From positions 1-45,398 of the forward strand of contig JALTIG010000286.1 in the NCBI GenBank assembly GCA_027004185.1: a stretch of 45,398 nt of DNA, in the 5' to 3' direction. Made by a program: the position numbers and the translations under genes. Below, piece after piece: positions 26,784-35,361 of the stretch (position 1 is its first letter; each line of letters begins with the position of its first letter). The DNA is from a bacterium. GTDB taxonomy: Bacteria > Desulfobacterota > S145-22. The notes beneath the pieces are model-generated. The model worked only from the letters and a program-made list of their open reading frames with translations. It was not told where the DNA came from and ran no database searches.

Positions 26784-27212
26784 TTATGATTTCAAAGGGG
26801 AATATAAAAGCTCATCAAGCACTAATTCAGAGGCGCTTGCCTTTTCACAATAGGATTTAATGCCACCCCGCAGATGGTACTCCAGGGTAACCTTAAGGTA
26901 TCGGGGTTCAAGAAGTTCCATCAGGTCTCGGTAAATACGAATCAGGGCATTCTCCTGGTAAATCCCGACCTGGCGGAAAGAAACGATATAATATTTCAGA
27001 GACTTCAATTCCAACAGTTTTTGATTGGGAACATAGTGAATGGAAAGACGCCCATAATCTGGAAGACCGGAGAAGGGACAGACGGCAGAAAACTCATCCG
27101 TTGTATAGGTAACGAGTTGGCGCTCTCCATTGTATGGAAGCGACTCCAGCCACTCCTCCTTAATCGAACTTTCAGATTCCCAAGCAATGACACGCCCTTC
27201 TGCTTTAGGCAT
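26784..27212 (-). CDS. queF: NADPH-dependent 7-cyano-7-deazaguanine reductase
   Basis: QueF reduces preQ0 to preQ1 with two NADPH in queuosine synthesis. This is the short, unimodular form (142 residues). It has the thioimide-forming Cys45 in AVCPFSG, Asp52 in PDYG, and the NADPH motif ELKSLKYY. The usual FHE is YQE here, as I recall from other members. AGGAGG lies 8 bases before the ATG. Upstream on the minus strand TTGACA (27272-27277) with TAACGT (27249-27254) is a weak promoter candidate. No other que gene is visible. Confidence 0.92.
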   Translation of the reverse strand: MPKAEGRVIAWESESSIKEEWLESLPYNGERQLVTYTTDEFSAVCPFSGLPDYGRLSIHYVPNQKLLELKSLKYYIVSFRQVGIYQENALIRIYRDLMELLEPRYLKVTLEYHLRGGIKSYCEKASASELVLDELLYSPLKS

Positions 27213-27343
27213 CTCTTTTTCCTCCTGATCGGCTCTTGATTCAGCGTTACGTTACCTGACATTACCCTCTCTGTCAATGTTCAAGAATCCATAATTCTAT
27301 ATGATTTGTTGACATAATCCGACATTTCAAGTAGAGAGGAAAT

Positions 27344-28909
27344 GTGACCACATCCGAGCACCGAAAGATTTTACGCGCCACGTTCGTTGTGGGAAGTGGA
27401 ACCTTCATCAGCCGCGTCTTTGGATACATCCGAGACATGGTTATGGCCTCTTTTTTCGGCACCGGTATGGCAGCGGACGCGTTTTTTGTGGCCTTTCGCC
27501 TTCCGAACCTCTTACGGCGACTGATTGGCGAAGGATCCATGACTGTCTCTTTTATCCCCGTCTTCACAGATTATGTCAAGAAGGGCAACAAAAGGGACGT
27601 AGAAGGATTCCTCACAAGCTGTTTCTCCCTTCTTATCTGCCTTCTTGCCATGCTTGCGGCGTTAGGCGTTCTCTTGGCACCTTGGCTTGTTAGGATGATT
27701 GCACCTGGGTTCATAAAATTTCCGGTAAAATTCTCCCTTACAGTTTCCTTAACTCGGATGGTTTTCCCCTATATCTTTTTCATCAGCCTGGTTGCCTTTA
27801 GCATGGGGGTCCTCAATACGTACCGTATATTCTTCCCTCCAGCCTTCTCCCCTGTGCTTCTGAACGTTTCCATGATTGGAAGCGTTCTTCTATTATATCA
27901 TTTCTTTCACCCCCCGATTAACGCCCTGGCTATTGGGGTCCTCATCGGTGGAATCCTTCAGCTTCTCTTTCAAATCCCTTTCTTGGTCAGACAGGGATTC
28001 CCCTTTCGATTTACTTGGAACCCACACCACCCGGGACTCAGAAAGGTGGTAGCCTTGATGGGACCTTCCATCCTCGGAATTGCTGTCTATCAGATTACCG
28101 TTTTCATTAACACCCTCTTGGCATCGTTCCTTCCTTCCGGAAGCGTTTCCTACCTCTATTACGCAGACAGGCTCATGCAGTTTCCTTTGGGAATCTTTGC
28201 CATCGCCATGGGAACGGCTGCGCTTCCGAGTTTCTCTTCACTTTCCGCAGAAGATACAGGACCGCTTGGTGAGGCCATCGGATTTACCCTACGAATGATC
28301 CTGATGATCTCCATCCCAGCATCTGTAGGGCTTATATCGCTCCGAGAACCAATCGTCGGCGTGCTCTTTCAACGTGGGGCATTTACCGCCCTTTCCCGCC
28401 ATGCAACGGCGCAGGCCCTTTTAGGGTATGCCGTGGGACTGTTTGCTGTTTCAGGAGTACGGATCATCGTACCAGGCTTCTACGCCTTAAAGGATGCCAA
28501 AACACCTGTGCGCGTGGCCATCATCGCCCTGGCTGCCAATGTCTTCTTCGGCATTATCCTAATGTTCCCCCTGAAACACCTGGGGTTAGCCCTGGCCACA
28601 TCACTCTCTTCGGTCCTTAACCTTTTCCTTCTGACGGCAATCCTGAGCAAGCGGCTCCATACTTTTCAATGGCGAACCTTGGCAAAAAGTCTGGCGGAAA
28701 TCCTGGTGGCATCCGGGGGCATGGGCCTCTTTCTCTTTATGTTCCAGTACTACCTGCCTGTTATGGGCACACGCGCTTTTCTCACGCGCATCACACGACT
28801 TCTCATGGCCCTCTTCTCAGGAGGCGCGCTTTATCTCTTCTTTATGCGAGCCCTAAGAAACCCTGAACTGACATATATGGTGCAGGCCGTAAAGAAAAGG
28901 AGGAAATAA
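27344..28909 (+). CDS. murJ: lipid II flippase MurJ
   Basis: This 521-residue polytopic protein with about 14 membrane segments belongs to the MOP/MVF superfamily. Typical MurJ patterns are the N-terminal GSGTFISRVFGYIRD, FFVAFRLPNLLRRLIGEGSM and VPVFTD-like VSFIPVFTDYVK, and in the middle ADRLMQFPLGIFAIAMGTAALP. MurJ flips lipid II across the cytoplasmic membrane for peptidoglycan synthesis. It starts at a GTG with a GAGAGGA site. The next gene follows 4 bases after the stop. Confidence 0.95.
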   Translation: MTTSEHRKILRATFVVGSGTFISRVFGYIRDMVMASFFGTGMAADAFFVAFRLPNLLRRLIGEGSMTVSFIPVFTDYVKKGNKRDVEGFLTSCFSLLICLLAMLAALGVLLAPWLVRMIAPGFIKFPVKFSLTVSLTRMVFPYIFFISLVAFSMGVLNTYRIFFPPAFSPVLLNVSMIGSVLLLYHFFHPPINALAIGVLIGGILQLLFQIPFLVRQGFPFRFTWNPHHPGLRKVVALMGPSILGIAVYQITVFINTLLASFLPSGSVSYLYYADRLMQFPLGIFAIAMGTAALPSFSSLSAEDTGPLGEAIGFTLRMILMISIPASVGLISLREPIVGVLFQRGAFTALSRHATAQALLGYAVGLFAVSGVRIIVPGFYALKDAKTPVRVAIIALAANVFFGIILMFPLKHLGLALATSLSSVLNLFLLTAILSKRLHTFQWRTLAKSLAEILVASGGMGLFLFMFQYYLPVMGTRAFLTRITRLLMALFSGGALYLFFMRALRNPELTYMVQAVKKRRK

Positions 28910-28913
28910 ACAA

Positions 28914-29798
28914 ATGAAAATGATCACCCGACATGTCGGATTCATTCCGGGCCCTGTTAATGTAGGGGTAATCCGTACGGATAAACAGGCAATCTTGGTC
29001 GATACAGGGTTGGATGATCAATCCGCAAAAAAAATCATTGCTGCCATGAACGAGGCCAAACTTGAAATCATCGGCATCCTGAATACCCATGCCCACGCCG
29101 ATCACTATGGGGGAAATGCCAGGATAAGAAACTCCTTCAAATCTATGCAATTCATTTATGCCCCAGCCATTGAAGAGGCCGTGATACGCCATCCAATTCT
29201 GGAACCGGTTTATCTCTTCGGCGCCAACCCCATCGCTCAACTAAGGGGAAAGTTCCTAATGGGGAAATCATCCCCTGCCGAACCCCTTCCATCCCCATCC
29301 CTTCCCTTTGATGATCTGTCCATTCAAGCGATTTCTCTTCCAGGGCATTCCATCAATCAGGTTGGATATGTGTGCGAAAATGTCTTTTTCTGCGCGGATG
29401 CCATCTTCCCTGAGGGGATCATTGAAAAATACGGGCTGCTATACTGTTTCGATGTGGCATCTCAGCTAAACACCCTGCGATCCCTTAAAAACCCCCTCCC
29501 TTACAAAATGATAGTCCCCAGCCATGCCCACCCGAGACAGAACATCTCTTCCCTTGTAGAAAAAAACATCTCTCACATGGAGGAGATCACATCAGCCATA
29601 CTGGATCTCATAAGTGTCCCAAAGACATCGGAAGCAATAACGAAACTCCTCTGTATCCATCAAAAGATCCCCATGAAATCGATCTGGCAATACTACTTGC
29701 ACCTCAACACGGTCAAGGCATACCTTGCAGCCCTTTTGAAAGAAGAAAAAGTCTCCGCCTTTGTAGAAAACGCATCCCTCGTTTGGGTCCGGAAATAG
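28914..29798 (+). CDS. metallo-beta-lactamase-fold hydrolase
   Basis: This 294-residue protein has the zinc motif THAHADH (His59, His61, Asp63, His64), a LPGHSINQVGY segment supplying the next His, and FCADAIFPEG supplying the bridging Asp. A C-terminal helical, winged-helix-like part (about 215-294) follows. The fold covers glyoxalase II, thioesterases, lactonases and others; the substrate cannot be told. GGAGG lies 9 bases before the ATG, four bases after murJ, so the two are probably co-transcribed. It ends just before the convergent tRNA unit. Confidence 0.85.
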   Translation: MKMITRHVGFIPGPVNVGVIRTDKQAILVDTGLDDQSAKKIIAAMNEAKLEIIGILNTHAHADHYGGNARIRNSFKSMQFIYAPAIEEAVIRHPILEPVYLFGANPIAQLRGKFLMGKSSPAEPLPSPSLPFDDLSIQAISLPGHSINQVGYVCENVFFCADAIFPEGIIEKYGLLYCFDVASQLNTLRSLKNPLPYKMIVPSHAHPRQNISSLVEKNISHMEEITSAILDLISVPKTSEAITKLLCIHQKIPMKSIWQYYLHLNTVKAYLAALLKEEKVSAFVENASLVWVRK

Positions 29799-29835
29799 GT
29801 GATTAAAAAGCGGTAAATTTGTAAAATCACCAGTC

Positions 29836-29863
29836 AAAAAGGTTCCCGCGGCATGCAAGAACC
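29836..29863 (-). terminator. rho-independent terminator of the tRNA cluster
   Basis: On the minus strand, downstream of tRNA-Ala, a 9-base-pair stem (GGTTCTTGC with GCGGGAACC, including two G-T pairs) closes a 5-base loop and is followed by five T residues. The hairpin could also stop transcripts from the murJ side. Confidence 0.75.
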
Positions 29864-29871
29864 CATATTTT

Positions 29872-29947
29872 TGGTGGAGCTGAGGAGATTTGAACTCCCG
29901 ACCCCTTGTCTGCCAGACAAGTGCTCTCCCAACTGAGCTACAGCCCC
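29872..29947 (-). tRNA. tRNA-Ala (GGC anticodon)
   Basis: This is a complete 76-base cloverleaf with encoded CCA. The acceptor stem is GGGGCTG/CAGCTCC with the G3-T70 wobble pair that identifies alanine tRNAs. The anticodon loop CTGGCAG gives GGC. It is last in the Gln-Glu-Ala cluster. Confidence 0.96.
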
Positions 29948-29996
29948 TTTCTGTATAACCCTCGCTTCAAGATCTAAAGATTGAGGGCTTTACACT

Positions 29997-30072
29997 TGGC
30001 AGTCCCAAGGGGAATCGAACCCCTGTCTTCGCCGTGAGAGGGCGATATCCTGAACCGCTAGACGATGGGACC
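29997..30072 (-). tRNA. tRNA-Glu (CTC anticodon)
   Basis: This is a complete 76-base cloverleaf with encoded CCA. The acceptor stem is GGTCCCA/TGGGACT with a terminal G-T pair, the discriminator is G and the loop is CTCTCAC. Confidence 0.95.
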
Positions 30073-30075
30073 TTC

Positions 30076-30149
30076 TGGCTGGGGGACGAGGATTCGAACC
30101 TCGGTTAACGGGGCCAGAACCCGTCGTCCTGCCACTAGACGATCCCCCA
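30076..30149 (-). tRNA. tRNA-Gln (CTG anticodon)
   Basis: This is a complete 74-base cloverleaf with encoded CCA. The 5' base is T opposite A72, as in bacterial glutamine tRNAs. The discriminator is G and the loop TTCTGGC gives anticodon CTG. It is first in the cluster, three bases before tRNA-Glu. Confidence 0.95.
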
Positions 30150-30165
30150 GCAACATTAATTATGT

Positions 30166-30194
30166 CATATAACTGATTTTACCACGTCCGTCAA
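30166..30194 (-). promoter_or_regulatory. promoter of the tRNA-Gln-Glu-Ala cluster
   Basis: On the minus strand TTGACG (30189-30194), a 17-base spacer and TATATG (30166-30171) lie 16 bases before the tRNA-Gln 5' end. Together with the terminator at 29836-29863 they delimit the unit. Confidence 0.6.
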
Positions 30195-30209
30195 CCCCTT
30201 TCGGGCATA

Positions 30210-30887
30210 TCAAGGAGGATCATTCCCCCCCTTACGCGCAGCCACAAAGATATCCACACCACTAAAGAAAATTCCCCGTGTCACATGGATATCCACCTTC
30301 CGGAGAAATCTACCTATTATCCCCTGCATCGTCGTATCAAGGTCATCCCCTAGTTCCATTATTTCAAAACCCCTTTCAAGCACCAGTTGTTCCAAAAGCC
30401 TGAGGGGATAAAGTCTTTCATGTGTCAAATCCAACCAGAAAATGTTTGTCACAACCCTGATGTTTCGTGGGTTCAGAGTAATCAAGACAAGCACCCCCTC
30501 CGGCGTTAAGGCCTGATGGCACAAATCAAGCAGATCCATGGCTTCGCGAGAACGCATATGCTCAATTACCTGGCTGCAAAATATCCCATGATAAACCTCC
30601 GTTCTACCCTTTAAAAATTCAAAGATATCGTCATGTATAACATCCAAAGCCTTCCCCCTGCAAATTTCCACCATGTTCTCGTCAGAATCCACCCCCATGG
30701 CGGATATCTTATTCTCCCTCAATAGTTCTAAAAATTCTCCTCTCCCACAACCGATATCCAAGACACGCCGACAGGAGGTAAAGTACCTAATATACTTCTT
30801 CAATCGTGCCTTTATGTCCGCTTCGGGCCCCCTAAATTCACCATAAACGTGTGGCAGATTTTCCCTCATGGATTCGTCCTTTCCCAT
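30210..30887 (-). CDS. class I SAM-dependent methyltransferase
   Basis: This methyltransferase of about 225 residues has the SAM-binding motif VLDIGCGRGEFL (motif I, about residue 42-53) and GVDSDENMV (motif II). HDDIFEFL and IFCSQVIEH are the later SAM-site motifs. It resembles the methyltransferases of O-antigen and capsule clusters that modify or terminate glycan chains; the target is not readable. I chose the ATG at 30887 with GGAGG 10 bases upstream; an ATG at 30908 overlapping the flippase stop is the alternative. It is coupled to the flippase gene, which supports a polysaccharide role. Confidence 0.82.
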   Translation of the reverse strand: MGKDESMRENLPHVYGEFRGPEADIKARLKKYIRYFTSCRRVLDIGCGRGEFLELLRENKISAMGVDSDENMVEICRGKALDVIHDDIFEFLKGRTEVYHGIFCSQVIEHMRSREAMDLLDLCHQALTPEGVLVLITLNPRNIRVVTNIFWLDLTHERLYPLRLLEQLVLERGFEIMELGDDLDTTMQGIIGRFLRKVDIHVTRGIFFSGVDIFVAARKGGNDPP

Positions 30888-30904
30888 ATCATACTCACCT
30901 CCCA

Positions 30905-32374
30905 TCATGAAGCCGCATCATTATTCCGACCAAATAACGCCCGCTTTAAAACCCTGATATCATCTTTCGAGATGACTCGAAATGCCAACAACAGAAATAG
31001 ATAGATAAAAATCCCTGCAATCCCTACCACAATCCAATCAAACCAGTGCATTAGAATAAGGAGAAAAAAAGCTGTAACCGTGCCGCAGCAAATAGGTTTG
31101 AGAATATTCCTTGAAACAGAAATCCTTGCAATGTGCCTTGAGATGTACCTTCCCATCAGGGCAAACCCTAGGACCTCCGTTAAAACCGTCGCTACTGAAG
31201 CACCTATAAAACTGAACCGAGGGATAAGGGCCAGGTTCAAGATAATGTTTAATCCCGCGTTTGCACCTGCAACCAGGGTAACTATCCGTTGCTTATCAAC
31301 AGCCGCAAGCAAGTTACCAAAAAGATAGGTCATGAAAATGACAGGAATGACCCAGATTAGTATCCGTAACGCATTGATGGATGGTAAATAGCTATTTCCA
31401 TAAAGGGTGACAATAATTCTATTCGCGAATAGAAACCCAAAAACAAAGATGTAGATCGCTGCCGCAAACAGGTACCTCAATGTAAATTCGTACTCCATAC
31501 TTAAAGCATCTTTCGCGGATCTAAAATGTCTTGACATAACAGGAAAGATTGACGCGGTAAACACCAGGGGAATCAACATCAAGCCAAAAATCAACCGATA
31601 AGCCGCATTATACCAACCTACGACCTCGTTTCCCTTCATAACCGATAACATCACAGAATCAATCCAAAAATAAATGGTTACAAATATAGTTGATAATCCG
31701 AAAGGTAAGGCCTCCCGTAGTATCTGTTTCCACCGCTGCCAGTTTACAGTCCGCTTCCAACGAACTACAACCTGATTTAGCCCTAAAAAATTAGATTTTA
31801 AAATAAGAATGCTTATCCCCAAAACGATCATACTGGAAAAAAGAAAAAGCGACGCGAAACCAATGAGATGAAACCTTTCGTGGATTGCCAAAACAACCCC
31901 AGAGAATATTAACATGCCTTTCAGCGTCTCAAGAAACGATACATATTCCATTCTCTCAAACGCCTGAAAAATAGCTCCAGACACACTGGTAAAGGTATCA
32001 AAAATCACTGAAATAGCTATCAGGTATACCACCCAGGCGGTTTCCATGGGATAGTTCTGAAGATGGACAATCAAGATAATCGCCCCAAAAGTTAAGGTAA
32101 CAAGTATCCCCTTTATTACAAATACATTCGAGACATAAATCCCAGACAAGGATCTGTTCCTTGCCACCTCACGGATCGTCAACTGTACAAGGCCCAAATC
32201 TGTCAAGATGCCAAGAATCCCCGTCAATGCTAGGGCAAAAGATAAAATACCAAACCCCAGCGCTCCGAGATAACGCGCGGTATACATGATGTAAAAAAAG
32301 GCCAGCAGTCTGCTTGCTAATTTAGAAAGCAGCAACACCCCGGCATTCTTTGCTATTCTTTGGACGCTATTCAT
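30905..32374 (-). CDS. Wzx-type polysaccharide flippase
   Basis: This 489-residue protein with 12-14 membrane segments belongs to the MATE/PST (oligosaccharide flippase) superfamily. The N-terminal pattern ARYLGALGFGILSFALA and the mid-chain GWYNAAYRLIFGLMLIP are typical. It would move undecaprenyl-linked oligosaccharide across the cytoplasmic membrane. Glycosyltransferases and a Wzy polymerase are absent from the window, so the substrate must be built by genes elsewhere. AAAGGG lies immediately before the ATG. Confidence 0.9.
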   Translation of the reverse strand: MNSVQRIAKNAGVLLLSKLASRLLAFFYIMYTARYLGALGFGILSFALALTGILGILTDLGLVQLTIREVARNRSLSGIYVSNVFVIKGILVTLTFGAIILIVHLQNYPMETAWVVYLIAISVIFDTFTSVSGAIFQAFERMEYVSFLETLKGMLIFSGVVLAIHERFHLIGFASLFLFSSMIVLGISILILKSNFLGLNQVVVRWKRTVNWQRWKQILREALPFGLSTIFVTIYFWIDSVMLSVMKGNEVVGWYNAAYRLIFGLMLIPLVFTASIFPVMSRHFRSAKDALSMEYEFTLRYLFAAAIYIFVFGFLFANRIIVTLYGNSYLPSINALRILIWVIPVIFMTYLFGNLLAAVDKQRIVTLVAGANAGLNIILNLALIPRFSFIGASVATVLTEVLGFALMGRYISRHIARISVSRNILKPICCGTVTAFFLLILMHWFDWIVVGIAGIFIYLFLLLAFRVISKDDIRVLKRALFGRNNDAAS

Positions 32375-32640
32375 CCCTTTTAACGGGCAGGAATTAGATT
32401 CCTATGTTAAGTTTTAAATTTCGCCATTGGGTGAAAGAAATCCCCACAAGCTGTTCCAACGCGTAGTATGAAGCCAGCCACTATCCTTCTCTTACACCTA
32501 TTCCTTTAATGCATTTAACCTAAATATGTCCAATCACACGGCAAGTGGAACCTTAAAAAGGCATAAATGAATAATACATATCATTTCCGCAAACCATACA
32601 GACCTGGATAGTGGAAAAAATTAGCAGAGGAAAATGTATC

Positions 32641-33156
32641 TCAAAGGGCTGTGGTCACCATCAATCTGTTAACCTCAATTCGAAAACCCGTCAGCCCGTT
32701 GATAAGTAGGGCGACACGTTCACCATCGTTCAAGGATTCGAGAAACACCCCCTCAAATCCGGCAAAGGGCCCCTCAGATATCATTACCTTTTCCCCCTCC
32801 AGAAGTGGCCTGGAAAACATTCTAACCGTACCATCCTCACGCATTCTCTCATACAACTCCTCAATAATCGGTTCGGGAACAGGAGCGGGCCGGTTTCCAG
32901 ACTTGACAAAACTGGCTACCCCCCGGGTATACCGGAGCGTATGATAGTCCTTCTTCAACACCGCCTGAACGAAGATATAACCAGGGAAAAGGGGCCTTTT
33001 TTCTCTTTTGCGACCGAGTCGAGTTACCTTCCAGTATGTCGGAAAAAGACACGAGTAACAGGCGGTCTTCAATTGGTCAAAGACCCTTCCCTCATCTCTC
33101 GGCTTTGTCTTAAGCAGATACCAACTAAGTTGCTCATAGCGACTGAATGATTCCAT
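32641..33156 (-). CDS. NusG-paralogue transcription antiterminator (RfaH/UpxY type)
   Basis: This 171-residue protein has a NusG N-terminal domain (SWYLLKTKPRDEGRVFDQLK, RPLFPGYIFVQ, TRGVASFVKSGNRPAPVP) and a C-terminal KOW domain (GEKVMISEGPFAGFEGVFLE). RfaH-type paralogues bind RNA polymerase and promote read-through of long polysaccharide operons. Its position upstream of the flippase and methyltransferase, 266 bases away on the same strand, fits that role. The essential NusG is normally beside secE and rplK, which are not here. A GAGGG site overlaps the stop of a short upstream frame. Confidence 0.88.
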   Translation of the reverse strand: MESFSRYEQLSWYLLKTKPRDEGRVFDQLKTACYSCLFPTYWKVTRLGRKREKRPLFPGYIFVQAVLKKDYHTLRYTRGVASFVKSGNRPAPVPEPIIEELYERMREDGTVRMFSRPLLEGEKVMISEGPFAGFEGVFLESLNDGERVALLINGLTGFRIEVNRLMVTTAL

Positions 33157-33165
33157 CTTACACCC

Positions 33166-33264
33166 TCAAGCGAATTCAGGATTCACAAAAAGAGATGTAT
33201 CCCTCAAAAATGCATATCCCTCGCCGGCAAACACCTTCATTTTCCCTTCGTGGAGAATCCACAC
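33166..33264 (-). CDS. short leader ORF upstream of the RfaH-like gene
   Basis: This is a 32-codon frame from a GTG at 33264 with GAGGG 6 bases upstream; an internal ATG at 33240 also has AAGGG before it. The product ends in LFVNPEFA and matches no family I know. Its TGA stop merges with the ribosome site of the RfaH-like gene (TGAGGG), so translation of the short frame would bring ribosomes to that start. It may be a leader peptide or chance. Confidence 0.35.
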   Translation of the reverse strand: MWILHEGKMKVFAGEGYAFLRDTSLFVNPEFA

Positions 33265-33904
33265 TAATCTCCCTCTAAAACCTCTCCCCCCCTTATCATG
33301 GTCCGTGTTACAAACCCTCGAAATCCCGATCTAAAACCTTTTATAGAACACCTGTAGCAGCTCAAAGATTCCTGTACGAAATCAGTCACACCCTATCTCT
33401 TCCTGTCAAATCTTTGCAAGGTAATATGTAAAAGAACGGTGTTTTGGCATGCACTTAATCTTATTACATCTTCTCCTGAGCAGCTGTTTTGTAAATGAAA
33501 TAACAAGATTCAAAGCCACCCCAAGCCGATGCACTATCTCTTGGGGAATGGTTAATCTGTTCTTTTTTACCAACTTAAGACTCTTCGTATACCTTTGCAT
33601 GTCTTCTTTTACAAACAACTTTATCTTCTTCTCATACTATGTATACAAAAAAGATGCATGCATGTCAAGATAATTTTCATATTTATACGTTTGTTAATCA
33701 ATTTGCAAAATTAAAAAACTCCATTGATAACAAGATCGTACACATATCTTAATAGGCTGTACCCCTGATCCAGATTTATCAGTTACTACAAAATGATTTA
33801 TAAAAAAATTCTATAAAAGATGTAATTTTGTACACCAGTACCCATATTTCATTATATTTATAAACACATTTTTAAAATGGGAGAAACCTTCCTTTTGATC
33901 CTGT
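33265..33904. other. 640-base intergenic region, AT-rich to the right
   Basis: This region lies between the start of the polysaccharide unit and the end of the Hdr operon. Its right half (33620-33900) is much richer in A and T than the neighbouring genes. The only coding-like signal is the AbrB-like frame at 33406-33600. I see no convincing terminator for the Hdr operon here. Confidence 0.5.
33406..33600 (-). pseudogene. possible AbrB/SpoVT-domain protein, degenerate
   Basis: This frame of about 64 residues contains LVKKNRLTIPQEIVHRLGV, close to the swapped-hairpin signature of AbrB/MazE-like DNA-binding proteins (KGxVTIPxEIRxxLG). The part after it, which should continue the barrel, is basic and unlike the family. 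No toxin gene lies beside it. The start (ATG at 33600) has only a weak site. It may be a decayed antitoxin or regulator. Confidence 0.35.
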
Positions 33905-34768
33905 CTAAACCCTGCCAAGAACCGGAAAGGGATCCACAATAACCTTCTCCAAGCCGACATCCTGCATTGTAGCGCCAAAGGCAAGTCCCATTAGCTGGCT
34001 AAAATAAAGGATTGGCATGTCGTAAAAGGTCCCAAACTTGTTTCCTATATCTTTCTGACGAAGGTCAAGGTTCGATTGGCAGAGGGGACATGCCACTGCC
34101 ACACAGTCAGCCCCGGCATCTTTTGCCCCCTCTAAAATCTTATTTGTAAGGTAAAGTGCAGCATCAGTCTCCACCAGGCTCATACTCACACCGCAACAGT
34201 CGGTCTTGAAGGACCAATCGACTGTTTCCGCTCCTACAGCACGCATCAAGTCATCCATACTGTGAGGATTTTCCACATCGTCAAATTGGGCTATATGGGG
34301 AGGGCGTGTCAAGAGACACCCGTAATAACAGGCAACTCTCAACCCCTTAAGGGGTTCAACTACTGCTTCCTTTATCTTGTCTATTCCCACGTCATTCAGA
34401 AAAACATCCAGAATATTTCTGACGCGCACACTTCCATGGTATGGCGCTTCCAAAACCTTCTCAACATCTCTCTTCAGCTCCTCATCTTTGTCCATTTCCA
34501 TACTGGCTACCTTTAAACGGGTCAAACAAGAGACACAGGGGGCGATGACCTGGTGAAGCCCCATCGCCTCTGTTTGAATCAGTGCCTTGGCAGGAAGCGC
34601 AATGGACAATAGGTGAGACGTGGCGTGTGCGGAAGACGCTCCACAACATATCCAGTCTGGAATTTCCATAAGCTCCACCCCTGTAAACTGGCAGCAGGCA
34701 CGAATAGATAGATCATATTCCTTTGCAGAAGACTCTAATGAACAACCAGGATAATAGGCGTATCTCAT
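33905..34768 (-). CDS. hdrB: heterodisulfide reductase subunit B, copy 1
   Basis: This 287-residue protein has two complete CCG domains: Cys9, Cys41-Cys42, Cys78/Cys81 and Cys151, Cys191-Cys192, Cys227/Cys230. In methanogen HdrB such cysteines hold two non-cubane [4Fe-4S] clusters at the disulfide-reducing site. In bacterial operons without CoM/CoB the acceptor is different and may be a protein or a methylene-H4F reductase. It is the last gene of the operon and overlaps hdrC1 by four bases. It is clearly paralogous to hdrB2 at 44141-45019. Confidence 0.92.
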   Translation of the reverse strand: MRYAYYPGCSLESSAKEYDLSIRACCQFTGVELMEIPDWICCGASSAHATSHLLSIALPAKALIQTEAMGLHQVIAPCVSCLTRLKVASMEMDKDEELKRDVEKVLEAPYHGSVRVRNILDVFLNDVGIDKIKEAVVEPLKGLRVACYYGCLLTRPPHIAQFDDVENPHSMDDLMRAVGAETVDWSFKTDCCGVSMSLVETDAALYLTNKILEGAKDAGADCVAVACPLCQSNLDLRQKDIGNKFGTFYDMPILYFSQLMGLAFGATMQDVGLEKVIVDPFPVLGRV

Positions 34769-35328
34769 GTGCGTGACTCCTCAAGTTTCTTTACATTCTC
34801 AAAAAGTTTCTTCACGGAATTTAGATCCTTCACCCTATCAGGTAACAACTTCAATTTCCCCTTAGAAAGCATGACAGGTCCCAAGTCCGCATCTTTCAAG
34901 GGATTACTCAAGGCAAAATTCAGATCCATGGCAAAGCCAATTTCATAAAGACGCCCATAGGTTTCTACGGAACGGAGAAAAACCTCGTGAAATGCCTTAA
35001 TGGATTCAAGCGGGATATGATATCCTTCTTTGAAAGCCATTTCACGCAACGCATCCATCACCTCAACAATCTCAATCCCCTGAGGGCAACGCGTTGCACA
35101 CGTCTCACAAGAGACACACCACCACATGGTGTCCGCCGATAAAACCTCATCACGTAGCCCCAGTTGGACGGTCCGCATCATCTCACTGACTTTCATCTCC
35201 ATCCTGAAAGCCATGGGACACCCCATGGTACACTTTCTGCATTGATAACAGGTCAAGAGATCCTGCCCACACAACTCCTTGAGCTCTTTTGAAAAAGACG
35301 TCGTATCACTCTTTATCACAACTTTCAT
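34765..35328 (-). CDS. hdrC: heterodisulfide reductase subunit C, copy 1
   Basis: This 187-residue protein has two [4Fe-4S] motifs, Cys27/30/33/37 and Cys71/74/77/81, both CxxCxxCxxxCP. HdrC wires electrons from HdrA to HdrB. The C-terminal helical part is longer than in methanogens. It follows the sensor kinase gene by 33 bases and overlaps hdrB1 (ATGA). Confidence 0.92.
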   Translation of the reverse strand: MKVVIKSDTTSFSKELKELCGQDLLTCYQCRKCTMGCPMAFRMEMKVSEMMRTVQLGLRDEVLSADTMWWCVSCETCATRCPQGIEIVEVMDALREMAFKEGYHIPLESIKAFHEVFLRSVETYGRLYEIGFAMDLNFALSNPLKDADLGPVMLSKGKLKLLPDRVKDLNSVKKLFENVKKLEESRT

Positions 35329-35361
35329 AACGTTCCATTTCCTCCCCGCTGATTCAGTAAT

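Noticed and set aside
27309-27337. TTGACA with TAGAGA upstream of murJ as a promoter.
   Set aside because: The -10 is poor and transcription would start at the GTG itself, removing the ribosome site that is clearly present.
29872-30149. The tRNA cluster as an integration site of a mobile element.
   Set aside because: No integrase, no repeated tRNA 3' end and no change of gene type at its borders were seen.
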